Assembly (NCBI GenBank): GCA_000729835.1
Contig: JFHB01000008.1
Span: 186,001 to 250,000, forward strand
DNA from: Atkinsonella hypoxylon
Lineage: Eukaryota; Ascomycota; Sordariomycetes; Hypocreales; Clavicipitaceae
DNA length: 64,000 bases
Reading direction: 5' to 3'
A program made the position numbers and the translations under genes. The notes beneath the pieces are model-generated. The model worked only from the letters and a program-made list of their open reading frames with translations. It was not told the DNA's origin and did no database searches. Position 1 is the stretch's first letter. Every line of letters starts with the position of its first letter. Shown one piece after another: positions 1 to 11,381 of this stretch.

Positions 1-2235
1 GAAGATGATGACACCTTTGTCGAAGCAGGTATGGTCAGAGTTAGCATTGCCGTGATACGAAGTTACGCCTTGATGAGTTTACCGTCAATCACACTTCGTA
101 TATCATATGCTGATACGAATATGCGGTGTAGATCTTGAAGGTATATCAATTCCCTGGACGAAAAAGTCAGCCTTGCATAATTCAGTTGGCCGAAATGCGT
201 CTATATTCGGCCGCAGGTATGAGAACGGCTGCTGAGGATGGGCTTGATCTTGAGTCCACCGATACCAAGAACCTGGACCTGATTCCTGAGCTGGTGCTTG
301 ACCCATGGCAAGTTCTCGAAACCATTTAGTCGATTTATTAATCTCGACAAACAGACTATCCATGTTTCCTTTTTTTTCCCCTTGAGATTGAACTCGGCCC
401 TGCCTATGTTGGACCACCAAGTCTACTTCCATTAGAACTCTTTAGGACTTTGAGCTTCGGCGCGGCTCCAGACCTCATGTCCACAGTTACCAGCGACTGC
501 TCGTCCATATTTCTGGTTTCAAGGATTCACGCGCACTACTCCCAAGCTCTGTTTCTGCATGAAATAAACTTTATGAAGCGTGTAAGGTACGACGACGATT
601 GATATAGAGGATATGTCCATGGTAGTCTATAATCAAACACTCAGCATTTTCGAGACGACTTCGTCTGGTGACGAAGATACATGTTATGGGGGGCTTGACC
701 TGCTCCTGTTCGTCGACGTTACTTGTCGCGACGTCTCTCATGCGTACCCAAGTCAAGAATTCTTGTTTGCGGCAGGAAGGTGCCACAGAAGAACTGGTAT
801 TCTGAGGGGACGTGAAGGTGCTTCCAGTATGACACGAACCCTATGGGAGGCAGCCCATCAGATCTAGTGGTAATGGATATCGTCTCAGCCTAACCAGATT
901 TGCGGTCGCCAAAATAAATGGGACATAGTGCCCCTGACCATGACGTCGATGGTGGGCCACGATGTCTCGGTTAATCTGTCAACACCTTGCAATCTTCCAA
1001 GAGGTGGTAGTACAGAGCAATCAATCAGGAACGTTGGCTCAATGCCACCACTGCATTCAGTCCGATCACGCAAGCCCCCCATCAAGTTAATTGCTAACCT
1101 ACCAACCTGAGGTATTGTTGGATTGCATGCAACATTGGACCGCTGGCGACACGTTAAATGCACATCTTGTCAAGACATATATGACATATATCTCAGTTGC
1201 CCCTCACCTATGACCAGGTGGCGCTCTCTCCTCAGTCGAAATCTTACCAAGCCCGACAAGGCCCGAACCATAGGTGCGGTTATATATATACGCAGGACTT
1301 TAGAGTTCGCCAGCCTCATTGATTACCTCGTTGTGATAGCGGAGTATACGAACTGACCTGCCATAGTGTCAAGAGGTTCCAAACAATACCAACATACTGA
1401 GAAAATCGTGTCGCAAACATGGGATTCTCCTTCTCTCGGTTCTTCGGAGGCAAACACTTCGGTACGAGCGTGCATATCGACAGACATGGCATGAGGCGGG
1501 GGCCATGGCGATTCTCCCTTGGCAGATACAGCTGTTTTCGGTCCTAGTCTGCGCCTACGCGCTCCGTTAATTCCAAGATCCGCAATTGCTCCAGGGATCG
1601 CTGCTAGCTAGCTGTACAGCTGGCCCCTATCGATGCTTCAAGCCTGCGTTCCAACTCGAGCTACTGACAAGGCTGGCGATGGAGTCGTCTAATACGAGCC
1701 ATGTTTCTACTCCATGGGCGTGAGGACTATGGTAGCGCAGTATACGAGAATCGTGCGGTGGCTCTAGCTTACTATGACGAATACTTTCCCTACCAGAAAA
1801 GAAGAATAACCATGGTAGCTTTAAATCCTGCCAATGAGCTGTATATGTCTTGCTTTATGAAATACATGTATTCCAATCAATCGGGCTTAGTATGTAGTTA
1901 ATACTACAACTTTTGGGTTCTGCGAATACGGCACTGGGAGCCACGACCCGCTGTTATGACACTGTTATGCATCTATCCGGGCACGACTTCACCAGCCAGG
2001 ATTCGAACTTCACCAGCTACAGGCACCGCACCAATCACAGAGCCTTGTCTCGACCGTGCAAAAGCAATGCTGGGGTCACCGGGACTCCAAGTTCCTTGCT
2101 TATCAGCGCAGAATATCCGTTGATGCCTATCGATCAGAGATGCTCAATTATTCACAAAATCGAGTTCAGTAATGCAGCCGATAAGAACGAGTCGCGGATT
2201 TATGCTAGCGAAGTCGTAATTCACCTCGCATCGGC
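1..2235. other. Spacer without a recognisable gene
   Basis: This 2.2 kb stretch precedes RAD9. Open frames here are short (under about 130 codons), none resembles a family I know, and none can be extended through plausible introns. A stretch from 1419 reads MGFSFSRFF, like the start of a small Arf-type GTPase, but nothing after it continues that family. The last few hundred bases must hold the RAD9 promoter and leader; I see no clear TATA box. A gene cut by the left window edge cannot be ruled out. Confidence 0.5.
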
Positions 2236-3920
2236 ATGGCTATTCTATCATTCACACTCAGTGAAGAAGGGGTATCTGCACTACGAGACGCCCTCATATG
2301 CCTAAATAAATTTAGCGATGATGTCTCGTTAGAAGCAAGGAAGGACTCAGTGAGCGATCTCCTGCATCATGCTCATTGAACCTAAGAGAAACTAATTCCA
2401 ACTGTGCACAGTTTGTTCTCACTACTTTGAACAGTTCCAAATCTGCATACGCCAGCTTTAGGTTTGCCACAAATCGATTCTTCTCCAAGTATCAGTTTAA
2501 ACCTTTTGGACAGTTCCGGGAACGGTTTTACTGCACGCTCTACATTCGAGTCAGTCCGAAATCCTCCTTTGGCTGCCGCGTATATTCCATGTCTTTGTTT
2601 CGCGGGTGCTGCCACTGGATATGAATGTGCGCTGACTGTTAGTATTTAGGCTCTCATTTCTCTTTTCCGTAGTCGATCTGGTTCAGATAGTCAGCGGGAT
2701 GCGGAGAAACAAACCTTCATTGACAGATGCGATGTCTTGATTGAAGATGGTGAGGGAGTTAAAAGCCGTTTCGTTGTCCGAATGTTGTTTCGAAACGGAC
2801 TCACATCAACGCATCGCTTGCCTTTCGAGGTTGCTGTCCCCGTTCATGCAAAATTCTGTAAAGAAGATGCTCCGCATCATTGGACCATTTCTTCAAGAAC
2901 CCTTCGTCAGCTTATGGATCATTTTGGACCTGGCATAGAGTATCTGGACATCAACACCGACGGAGATCATGTAAATTTCACTTGTTTCAGTGAGAAGACT
3001 GTCAGTGAAGATGGTACGTCCCCATCTTGAATACATTTTGACGACTTTATACCACTAACGAGAGCCCTAGCGGTACTAAAGAAGCCACTACAGACGTCCA
3101 TTGCCGTTGAGGCGGACGAATTCGACGACATTGAAGTCGAAGATAAGCTCCACATCGTTATATCTGTCAAAGACTTCCGTGCAATCATTCAGCATGCAGG
3201 AGCAACAGGAAATGCCATTTTCGCGCGTTATTCTTTGCCTGCAAAACCAATTCAACTCTCCTATTCTGGCGACGCCTTGTTGTGTGAGTTCCTTGTCATG
3301 ACGGTGGGTGAACGTGGCAGTAACCCTACCCAGAAAACTAAAAAAGGGCGAAAAGGGGCTAGCAGTATTGCAGGTCCGCGTCTGGAAGCTGTTTCTCGTA
3401 GGACGAGTGTGGCGCCATCAGAGGCCAACAATCATGCAAAAACTCAACAGGCTTCCCAATCTAAATCCCAGCCACATAAACATGGCATGCCTCATGTAAC
3501 CTCGCATGTAAGTACTGCTAGAGCCAGCGCTTCGAGGATAGGTGCCTTTGACCTAAGGCCGTCTCAAAAACTGCCACCTCCAACAATACGTTCCGAGAGT
3601 CTTTTTGTGGACGATGATGGGTGGGAGCCTGTCAGAGATGAAGACGAGGACGTCGAGGAAGATGCGAGGTTGGAGTGGGACCATAGTGCTGATCCGGTAC
3701 TGTAACCTTCACCGTTCAAGCGTTAGATGCCGTATATGAAGCTGACATGAACAAGGACCGATCCGAGATGCGACTTAGTAGGATGGAGGAACGTCATGCC
3801 GCGGATCACGGGCACCGGAAAGAATCTGAGTCGCATCCAGAGATGGCAGCGCAGTCGATGTACCTTGAACCGACGCAAAAGCTTGAGGATGTGCAGAACT
3901 TTGCCTTATTCCCTGATTAA
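2236..3920 (+). CDS. RAD9: DNA damage checkpoint clamp subunit Rad9
   Basis: Rad9 is the PCNA-like subunit of the 9-1-1 (Rad9-Hus1-Rad1) clamp that is loaded at DNA lesions and activates the ATR/Mec1 checkpoint. Family-typical blocks are spread over exons 2236-2349, 2412-2549, 2650-3013 and 3071-3696: MAILSFTLSEEGVSALRDAL, LTTLNSSKSAYASF, LRQLMDHFGPGIEYLDIN, FTCFSEKTVSED and KLHIVISVKDFRAIIQHAG. Introns are 62, 100 and 57 nt. The clamp domain covers about residues 1-280; a Ser/Lys-rich, then acidic, phosphorylatable tail follows. The tail ends at 3918-3920 after LEPTQKLEDVQNFALFPD, a conserved Rad9 C-terminus, but in another frame from exon 4, which meets TAA at 3703. The joint near 3690-3730 is unresolved: either a very short intron or a one-base shift. 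Family assignment is firm; the last joint is not. The next gene lies tail to tail 42 nt away. Confidence 0.9.
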
Positions 3921-3961
3921 GTTATCTGAAAACGGATAAGGAGAACAGAAAAGCAACAAGA

Positions 3962-5059
3962 TCAATCAGTGCTTCCGACAACTATCCAGCTGGTGGCACA
4001 ACCGGCTCCAACCATCGCTATGCGAGAATTAGCAGGTATTAATTCAGACGAGGCAATCACGTTCCAACGCCCTTTGACGTCATTGTTCTCAACCTGGAGA
4101 CCGCAATTTCCATGCTCTCCCCAACCCCATGCAAGCACATCGCCGTCTTCTGATAAAGCAACAGCATGTTCACTACCGATGGCGATCCGTTTAATGCGAG
4201 GTAGATTGGGTGGTGGAAGCTGGCCGTGATCATCCCTTCCCCAGCCTTGCATTGTACCGTTCTGCATTAGTATAAAAATAGCCCCCCATCCGGCCCCTAT
4301 GTCAGTCCATAATGGCACTGTCTTGGGACTGTTGGCCACTATCCCCCATTTATTAGATCCCAAAATACTGACACGGCCGATTTCTGGGTCACTGAACAAG
4401 CACGTTGCTTCTTTTGTACAAACTACACGAACCGCCTTGAAATCCACGTTGTTTATCTTGCGAGGCTCGTTCACGATCCCCGGAGGCTCCCCAACCTGGG
4501 ATTTGCGACAATTGCCCCAACCATAGGCGTCACCGTTATCGAGCACAGCGACTACGTGACCCATGGAGGCAGCCAAGTCGACAATTTCACTATCTTGCGG
4601 TGGAAAATTGGGAATCGCGCTGGCTACTGAGGTCCGGATCATCAGCTCTCCGGCCCCTAGCTCTCCTTTCATACCTATTCCAAAACTGAAAACTCTAGAT
4701 TGTTTGCCCTGATTATCCCGTGACACAATGAGAGAGGCTTCCCATGTTGCTGCAATCAAAGCAATTGGTCCAATGCTGTTCTTTTGATCGTCCTGAACGA
4801 GGCGAGCTAACTGGAACGCTGGAATATCCGCAAAACCACTGGAAGTTCCGCACGCTCCGCTAGAGCTATCACCACTCCAGTATAACTCACCAGACTGAGT
4901 TAAGAGAAGAGTGTGATTACCACCAGCTGCGATGCTGATGATCTCTGAGTCTGGAGGCTTTGGGTGGAATCGAACTGGTTTAGGCACTGAAACATCTTCC
5001 TTATGGCCAATCCCCAGTTGTCCAGAACTGTTGGATCCGATGGCGTAGATCGCCTGCAT
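3962..5059 (-). CDS. RCC1-repeat protein, Ats1-like
   Basis: This intronless 365-residue protein is a seven-bladed RCC1 beta-propeller candidate. Repeats of the pattern GSNSSGQLGIG...AAGGNHTLLLTQSGELYWSG are visible from residue 5 on, including GWGNC...VG, GWGRDDHGQL and AWGWGEHGNCGL. The opening (YAIGSNSSGQLGIGHKEDVSVP) resembles yeast Ats1, an alpha-tubulin suppressor that partners Kti11 in tRNA wobble-uridine and diphthamide modification, rather than the chromatin nucleotide exchange factor Rcc1, which carries an N-terminal basic tail absent here. The length also fits Ats1 (about 330 residues). ATG at 5057-5059 is the first in frame. The 5' side faces TYR1, so the two share a 475 nt divergent promoter. 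Fold certain; Ats1 identity probable. Confidence 0.8.
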   Translation of the reverse strand: MQAIYAIGSNSSGQLGIGHKEDVSVPKPVRFHPKPPDSEIISIAAGGNHTLLLTQSGELYWSGDSSSGACGTSSGFADIPAFQLARLVQDDQKNSIGPIALIAATWEASLIVSRDNQGKQSRVFSFGIGMKGELGAGELMIRTSVASAIPNFPPQDSEIVDLAASMGHVVAVLDNGDAYGWGNCRKSQVGEPPGIVNEPRKINNVDFKAVRVVCTKEATCLFSDPEIGRVSILGSNKWGIVANSPKTVPLWTDIGAGWGAIFILMQNGTMQGWGRDDHGQLPPPNLPRIKRIAIGSEHAVALSEDGDVLAWGWGEHGNCGLQVENNDVKGRWNVIASSELIPANSRIAMVGAGCATSWIVVGSTD

Positions 5060-5534
5060 TTTAGCTGGTTGACGAGATGATTATAAAAGCTGGTTGACAA
5101 TCTAGGTCTTCACAAGTAGATCACTTTAGGATAGTGTCACCGATGTGTTCTATCCGAACGCAATGCTCTCTTGAACACAAATGGTAGTGAATACTCCGCA
5201 CCGTATGCAAATCGAGATTTGCAAGTGTTCTTGACAGCAACCTTTGAAAATATGATGTCTACTAAGCAATCAGGTGGACCCAATTAGGTACTCTGTGATG
5301 CTGCTGATTACATAAGGGAGCCCACACTGCGGGCGCCTATTAATAAGGAAAAGTTTTTTTTTCCTCTCTGCACTAGAGCTTACTTCTCAGAAGCTCACTT
5401 TCGAATTCGCCAACATAACGACTCATCTTCACTACGTTTCCTCTTCCCGGGACACTCGTGCGAATGATTTACTGTTAAGATGTGATAATTTGATTGTACT
5501 TCTTGCTCCCTATTGAGGAGCAGATACATGCACG
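5060..5534. promoter_or_regulatory. Divergent promoter between the RCC1 gene and TYR1
   Basis: This 475 nt spacer separates two gene starts that point away from each other, so it must serve both. It contains a T-rich tract at 5348-5362 followed by CT-rich sequence to about 5450, a usual core-promoter and leader composition in filamentous fungi. An ATG at 5528, seven bases before the chosen TYR1 start, lies in another frame. I see no recognisable binding site. Confidence 0.5.
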
Positions 5535-7336
5535 ATGGCTACCTTAAGCGATGTTCCATTTGAGATGAAGGACTTCGTTGTTGGACTTATTGGCATGGGC
5601 GACATGGGAAAGATGTACGCCGACAAGCTCTCTGCTGCAGGATGGAGGTAAGTATCATTGAAAGGTCGATGTATAGATGCATGTCTCTATACTTAGATGT
5701 AAGTCATTGTTCCTGTACACTTTCCGCACATCGTTGCCGGCTTCAATGATGACTAGAGCGCATTTGGCTCGAGTATTGTATGAGGCGGTCGTGGAGCTGT
5801 TCCGGTCCCATGTCTTAGCCTTGTGCTTTCACTGATGTAAACGCTTGCTACCTTAACAAACTTTTGTCTGATGAAGTCTTTCACAACATAAAATATATTC
5901 CCCAAGAATCTATTGTCTCCCACCATTTCCGACATGTGAACTAACACAGCGAAAGACAGAAGATTGATTGTTTCACCATATCAGAATTTTAGCCTGCGAT
6001 AGAGAAGATAGATTCGATAGCCTCAAAGCTCAATACAAAGAAAAAGTACGATTTAGCAACTCTTGATTTGCCTCTAAATAGCTCTATGCTGAAGCTGAGT
6101 TCTAGATGAACATAGAGATATGTCGGAACGGCCACTTCGTCTCTCGAGCTAGCGATTACATCATATACAGTGTCGAGGCTGCTATAATTGACCGTGTGAT
6201 TGCCCAATATGGTCCCTGTATGAATCTATTATTCCCATGAGTTTTCCTATCCAAAATGCTTCTCCGTTCTGACCTGTGTACTACGTCCTGTAGCAACGAA
6301 GATGGGCGCCATTGTTGGTGGCCAAACGTCGTGCAAATCTCCCGAAATCGCCGCTTTTGAAAAATATCTCCCCTCTGACGTCCATGTCATATCATGCCAC
6401 TCCTTGCATGGCCCTAGTGTCGACTCTCATAACCAGCCGCTGGTTCTCATTCAACATCGTGCGCCAGATGAGGCATTATGGAAGGTCAAAACTGTTCTAA
6501 GCTGTCTACGATCCAAGTATGTCTATTTGACAGCGCGAGAACACGATCGCATCACAGCCGATACGCAGGCCGTCACTCATGCGGCTTTTCTGTCCATGGG
6601 CAAGGCTTGGCATGCAAACAGCCAATTCCCATGGGAACTGAGTCGCTACGTGGGCGGGATCGAGAACGTCAAGATTAACACCATGTTGCGTATCTACAGC
6701 CAAAAATGGCATGTATATGCTGGACTCGCCATCCTCAATCCTGAAGCCAAGAATCAGGTGGCTCAATACGCCAGGAGTGTTACTGCCTTGTACAAGCTAA
6801 TGCTTGAGGGGGACTTAGAGGGCCTACGCAACAGAGTCTATGCCGCAAGAGACAAGGTCTTTGGAAAGGCTTCAAGCTGGGACGCTCGTCCCCTCATAGA
6901 GCCCTCCATTTTATCTTCGTTCTCGCTTGGCAAGCCTACTGATGCTCCGCCCCGGCCAAATAACCACCTGAGTCTCCTCGGTATGGTAGACTGCTGGGCT
7001 GCACTTGATATTGTGCCCTATGACCACATGCTCTGCAGCACGCCGCTTTTCCGACTGCGACTTGGCGTAACAGAACACCTCTTCCGCCACACAGTTTTGC
7101 TAGACGAGACATTGCGGACAGCTGTGGAAGACAAGACGTATCGCAGTGATGATCTCGAATTCACTTTTGCAGCGAGGGGCTGGGCGGAGTGTGTGACACT
7201 TGGTCACTTTGAGACGTGGGAGAAGCGCTTTATTAGAACGCAGGAATTTTTCCAACCTCGCTTTGCCGAGGCAAAGAAGGTTGGCGACAAGATGATGAAG
7301 AAGGTTCTTGAAAGTTCTCAGTGTGATAGCAAATGA
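5535..7336 (+). CDS. TYR1: Prephenate dehydrogenase (NADP+), tyrosine biosynthesis
   Basis: The enzyme oxidatively decarboxylates prephenate to 4-hydroxyphenylpyruvate, the committed step to tyrosine. I read four exons: 5535-5647, 5985-6045, 6106-6217 and 6294-7336, giving 442 residues, close to yeast Tyr1 (about 450). Exon 1 carries the Rossmann dinucleotide site VVGLIGMGDMGKMYADKL. Exons 2 and 3 give ACDREDRFDSL and NGHFVSRASDYIIYSVEA; exon 4 starts TKMGAIVGGQTSCKSPEIAAFE and has the substrate-site HVISCHSLHGP. ATG 5535 is chosen because it directly precedes the conserved KDFVVGLIG block. Introns are 337, 60 and 76 nt; the first is long for this genome. The mono-functional layout, without fused chorismate mutase, is as in other fungi. 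Confidence 0.93.
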
Positions 7337-8970
7337 CGCAGAATAAATTACTCCACATGAGCCATGCAGAAACCATACAGATCAAGCAACTTGTGTGATG
7401 ACTTGTAAGTAGGCACGTCCGGTAATGACTCAAAAGAAACCGGAGATGCTCAGTAGCTACCTTGAGCATCGCTCATGATGTTGCATCATGAAGCCGCAGA
7501 ATGCTCTTCCATACCCAATTATGTAGAAATGCTCACTGTGCTTCGCTATATAGCTATCTTGGGTTTGCTGCTACTCCCAAGCCTCCATCAATCAACGTAC
7601 CTAACAAGAACATCTCATCATGAACCTCGGCGCAATTCTTCACAGTGCAACCACCAAATTTAGAGCGTTTCATAATTCTTGGCGTTCAGCCTTGCCAAGG
7701 CCTCGTCCTTCATGGTAACAGGGGTTTCCGCATCAGAGACCTCAATCAAATAGCAGGGAATGGAGTGGCATCGAGGATCTTGAGGCCGTTCATCAGCCGG
7801 GCGATAGAGTTAGCAAATGTCATTATTTCGAAGCGAAAGAATACTGGTACGCAAAGAGGGTTCATCATCTACTAATAGAGCAACGTGCTATTAGAGAAAT
7901 GGGGTATAAATACAAAGTATTATGGGCCGAACGAGAGCAATGGATGTATCTACGTACCTAGGTAGGTAAGTATACAAGTCTACATGCATATCTCCTATCA
8001 TTTGCCCAGTTATTTGGGGTGGCAAATGTTCACCACCTCCATCTACAGATATCCGTGGGTAATCGCGAAGTCCCCATTCCGTTGCCCTGGAGAAATAACC
8101 TCAGGACTCTGCATAAAGCACGGCCAATGGCGCGCGTTTTGGATCCACATTAAGGATGAGTGGACCACTCAGCTGTCGTAGTTCGCAACTTGCCTGAATT
8201 CGGATAGTTACTCTTTTCCTTAATTGCGATTCTGCGCCGTATCTGTTCCGCAGAGAGAGGAGAAGCGCGGGTCAAAAAATGGCCGAGAAATCAATATATC
8301 CTGTTCACTGCCGCCGCAAGTACTTCGAGGCCCGGCAATTATCGTAGAAGGGTGTGCAGGGCGATGATCGGACCCTGCAGCGTATAATTGGCTAGGCTCT
8401 GTTTATGACCCAACATTGACGCGACCCGGGCATCAGTCTACGCGTACATAAATTAACATGTCCCGGTTTGTGTGTCCCCGGCCAACGGGGCCGAGCCACA
8501 TGTGCCACATGATTTTTGCGCTTGCATGCACAAGGCATCAATTGCTCTGGCCGCCTGAAGCTGGCGATTAACTAACTAATTAGCATGCCGCCTTGAGAAG
8601 GCTGGGCTCCACATTCGAGCTTGGGTACAGTACCTGCCCCAGGTCTCTCTCCCCAGCCAGTACTTGCCCATTTGCAGGTGTGCTTTGTCCCGAGGTGTAA
8701 ACAAATCCATTGGCCAACTCTTCTCCAGCAGCTTCGACGACAGCACCTACCCATCCGTCTCACTGCGATCCCACTGATCTCTGTTTCATCTGTCACTGTT
8801 CCCAGCTAATACTGAGCTGCCTATTGGGATTGTTAGCATTCCTGTAACAGTCATCGTCACTCTTCGCCGCTGCCGCCTCCGCTAAATTGGGCCCTTGTGC
8901 GTTTCGTTGAGGTCTGGAAACCCCCGTGCCACCGACTGTATACAAGAACCACGGCCTGCGTACCGCAATC
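7337..8970. other. Spacer between TYR1 and the Mpv17-family gene
   Basis: These 1.6 kb hold the 3' region of TYR1 and the promoter of the next gene. Short frames are present but none looks conserved. A CTACGTACCTAGGTAGGTAAG tract lies near 7950, one of many such motifs in the spacers. The 8560-8925 part is CT-rich with CCAAT-type (ATTGG) sequences and is probably the promoter and leader of the downstream gene. Confidence 0.5.
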
Positions 8971-9983
8971 ATGTCCGTCAAGTTCGAGAAGGACACATTC
9001 CGAGAGACGGCGCAAAATGTCATGAACAGCGCCGTTTCTCAGGACCATATTCCCGGCACCAGTGGCAAACATCCTCTGGCTGAGAAGGTCGGCACTGCCT
9101 TGACAGGCGGGATAAAGAATGCCGGTACCAAGGGTTATCTTGCTGTATGTTTATCAATTCAATCGAATTCTGTGCAGATACCCAAATGTACCTTATCGCC
9201 GCGAGACTGACCAGCGATCCTTACGCCTTCACTCATATAGGCATATATCAAACAGCTCGAGTCGAACCCCTTGCGAACCAAGATGCTTACAGCTGGTTCT
9301 TTGGCCGGTGCTCAAGAGCTAATTGCTTCATGGCTTGCCAAGGACCGCAACAAGCATGGTCACTACTTTACTTCGCGCGTCCCCAAGATGGCAGCGTACG
9401 GTGCTCTCGTCAGCGCGCCTCTTGGCCACTTTCTTATCTGGCTGCTGCAGAAAGTTTTCCGGGGTCGCACAAGCCTCAAAGCCAAGATTATGCAGATTGT
9501 CATTAGCAACTTGATTGTACGTAATCTTTTTGCTGGCAGATTCCTCTCCAGGAGAATGAGATATTTCTTGCATATCATTTGTACAATAGGAATATGGCCT
9601 TACTAACGAGACGCCCTCCGTTCTCTGTGTCTTAGATCGCGCCCATCCAGAATAGCATTTACTTGGTGGCTATGGCTCTGATTGCCGGTGCCCGCACTTA
9701 TCACCAAGTTCGGGCCACAGTCAAGGTTGGCTTCTGGAGAGTCATGCGCGTATCCTGGGTTACGTCGCCCATTTGCCTCGCTTTCGCCCAAAAGTTCCTC
9801 CCGGACCAGCTCTGGGTTCCCTTCTTCAACGTCATCTCTTTCATCATCGGTACTTACATCAACACTGTGACCAAGAAGAAGCGCCTCGCCGCTCTCCGCA
9901 AGAAGCACTTCGGTGACGGACGACCCGGCGGCATGGGCCGTTCCGACGACTACCCTCCCATGGGGCCCAACCCCTCGTACTAA
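8971..9983 (+). CDS. Mpv17/PMP22-family membrane protein
   Basis: This is a small integral membrane protein of the Mpv17/PMP22/Sym1 family, whose members sit in the inner mitochondrial or peroxisomal membrane and are thought to form channels. Exons 8971-9144, 9241-9516 and 9636-9983 give 265 residues; introns are 96 and 119 nt, the second with a TACTAAC branch site at 9601. The core starts YIKQLESNPLRTKMLTAGSLAG and includes HYFTSRVPKMAAYGALVSAPLGH, hydrophobic segments around ISNLIIAPIQNSIYLVAMALIAG, and the signature FWRVMRVSWVTSPICLAFAQKFLP near the C-terminus with NVISFIIGTYINT. The tail is basic, then Gly/Pro-rich. An upstream in-frame ATG at 8926 would add 15 residues; ATG 8971 fits better because homologues begin near MSVKFEKDTF. 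Organelle cannot be decided here. Confidence 0.85.
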
Positions 9984-10580
9984 GCTCACTTGTGGAAGAG
10001 AATGCTATTATGGTATGAGTAAACTCGGGGTATAAGAATCGGATAGCGTACATATATGTATATGTGCTTGACAAAAGAAGTGGCAACATCGAACTCAACA
10101 GCCATTTGTGGAGCGATTGGTAGTCGCAGGGAGCCCATTCATGACACAAGGCTTCTGAGCAACATGTCGCTCGCCTAGGCAGGCCATGGATGCGGTTAAT
10201 CCTTCGGCGCGACTTTCAAGGTAAGTTGGCGGGCATGCGAAGATAATGACGGCCCGGACGCGTTTTTTTTGTGTACAATTCTGATATTTGTGGGATATTG
10301 TTCTTGCTGGCTTAAATATGGTTGCTGCACGTCTTTTCTGTGTTATATTACGGACTAGATAGCTCTATATAGGGAGCCTATATCCTATCACATGTCAAGT
10401 TCACTTACCGTCTTAGTCGCCTACTTCGAAGTGGGCCACTCGTAAACGAAGCTGGACTGGACGTTTGTCATTAATAGGCAACCCATCACCATGAATCATG
10501 GTTGCCATCAGGATGCCGTGTAACAAAACGTTGTGGGGTTTCCACTCAGAAGCGTTCGGTTTTCAACCGTCAGTCATATT
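9984..10580. other. Spacer between two convergent genes
   Basis: This is the shared 3' region of the Mpv17-family gene and SNF8. It is AT-rich with a short TATATGTATATG tract near 10050 and a run of eight T at 10263-10270. I see no gene in it. Confidence 0.5.
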
Positions 10581-11381
10581 TTAGTCCAGTCGAGTGACAG
10601 CAGGAGCAGATCCCTCTGAATCAACCATGAAGCTAGGGCTCCAATACTCCCACTCTCCGCCAGTCTGCTTATCAACCCACAACATGCCCTCGGCAACTAA
10701 GTCATCAATCACCGTGCGGCAGCGTGCTCGTTCCCAGCCTAGATTATCTCGCAGCATGCTCACACTCACGTAGCCCAGGACATGAGCCGCCTCAACAGCT
10801 GCCGCCTGGTCGTTACTCAATTCTCTTGGAACACTGCGTATGTACTCCTTGCGACCTACTTGAACAATTCCGTAGCTGCCGCCAAGTGGATTCAGCGTCT
10901 CAACAGCACGTCTGACATCATCTTCGGTAATATCACTCCTGTTGCCTGCGCCGTCGGTCCGACTACGGGACAAGCGTTCGCGCACTTCTCGCAGTCCGAT
11001 CAAGCCGCCGTTCTCGCCCCGCGTCGCACTGCAAATCTCCACGACGCGCACCGCAAGCTCGAAGTAGAAATCGTTGACCGTCTTGCCTAGTAGTTGCGCC
11101 CAGATGGAGCTCCCGCCGCCGCCGCCGCTGCTGCTGCTGGCCAGGGGGTCCACACCAATGGCCGTACACATGCGGGCGAACTGTGCTCGGAAGGACGGGT
11201 CTGAACGAATGTCTTTGGCGTGCGTTTGCGCGAATTGCTGGAGGAGGGATCGGAATACTGCCAGCTGCGTCTCGAGCGCTTGGGCGTTGGTTGCTCGGAG
11301 AGATGAACCGTGGGATGCGTAGTGGGCGGAGGTTAGGCGGGATCTGTCAAAGGCGCCAATGCCGACGCCTTTGCGTGACAT
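10581..11381 (-). CDS. SNF8: ESCRT-II subunit Snf8/Vps22
   Basis: Snf8 (Vps22/EAP30) is one of the three kinds of subunit of ESCRT-II, which sorts ubiquitinated membrane cargo into multivesicular bodies at the endosome. The intronless gene encodes 266 residues, near the 230-260 usual for the family. It opens with the family hallmark MSRKGVGIGAFDR, followed by the coiled segment QLAVFRSLLQQFAQTHAKDIRSDP and FRAQFARMCTAIGVDPLASS. Two winged-helix domains follow; visible pieces are DFYFELAVRVVEICSATR, LGYVSVSMLRDNLGW and VIDDLVAEGMLWVDKQ. A Ser/Gly run after DPLA comes from a GCC/GCT triplet repeat at about 11113-11140 and lies where homologues vary. ATG 11381 starts at the conserved N-terminus. 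Confidence 0.95.
   Translation of the reverse strand: MSRKGVGIGAFDRSRLTSAHYASHGSSLRATNAQALETQLAVFRSLLQQFAQTHAKDIRSDPSFRAQFARMCTAIGVDPLASSSSGGGGGSSIWAQLLGKTVNDFYFELAVRVVEICSATRGENGGLIGLREVRERLSRSRTDGAGNRSDITEDDVRRAVETLNPLGGSYGIVQVGRKEYIRSVPRELSNDQAAAVEAAHVLGYVSVSMLRDNLGWERARCRTVIDDLVAEGMLWVDKQTGGEWEYWSPSFMVDSEGSAPAVTRLD

Noticed and set aside
613..867. Open frame of 84 codons near the left edge
   Set aside because: No similarity, no plausible neighbouring exon, and frames of this length are common by chance here.
1419..1462. Sequence reading MGFSFSRFF like the start of an Arf-family GTPase
   Set aside because: No GTP-binding motif (GLDAAGKT or similar) follows in any frame within the next 800 bases, so the likeness rests on nine residues only.
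1998..2012. GGATTCGAAC, which looks like a reverse tRNA B box
   Set aside because: The flanking bases cannot form the five-pair T-stem and there is no A box at a suitable distance.
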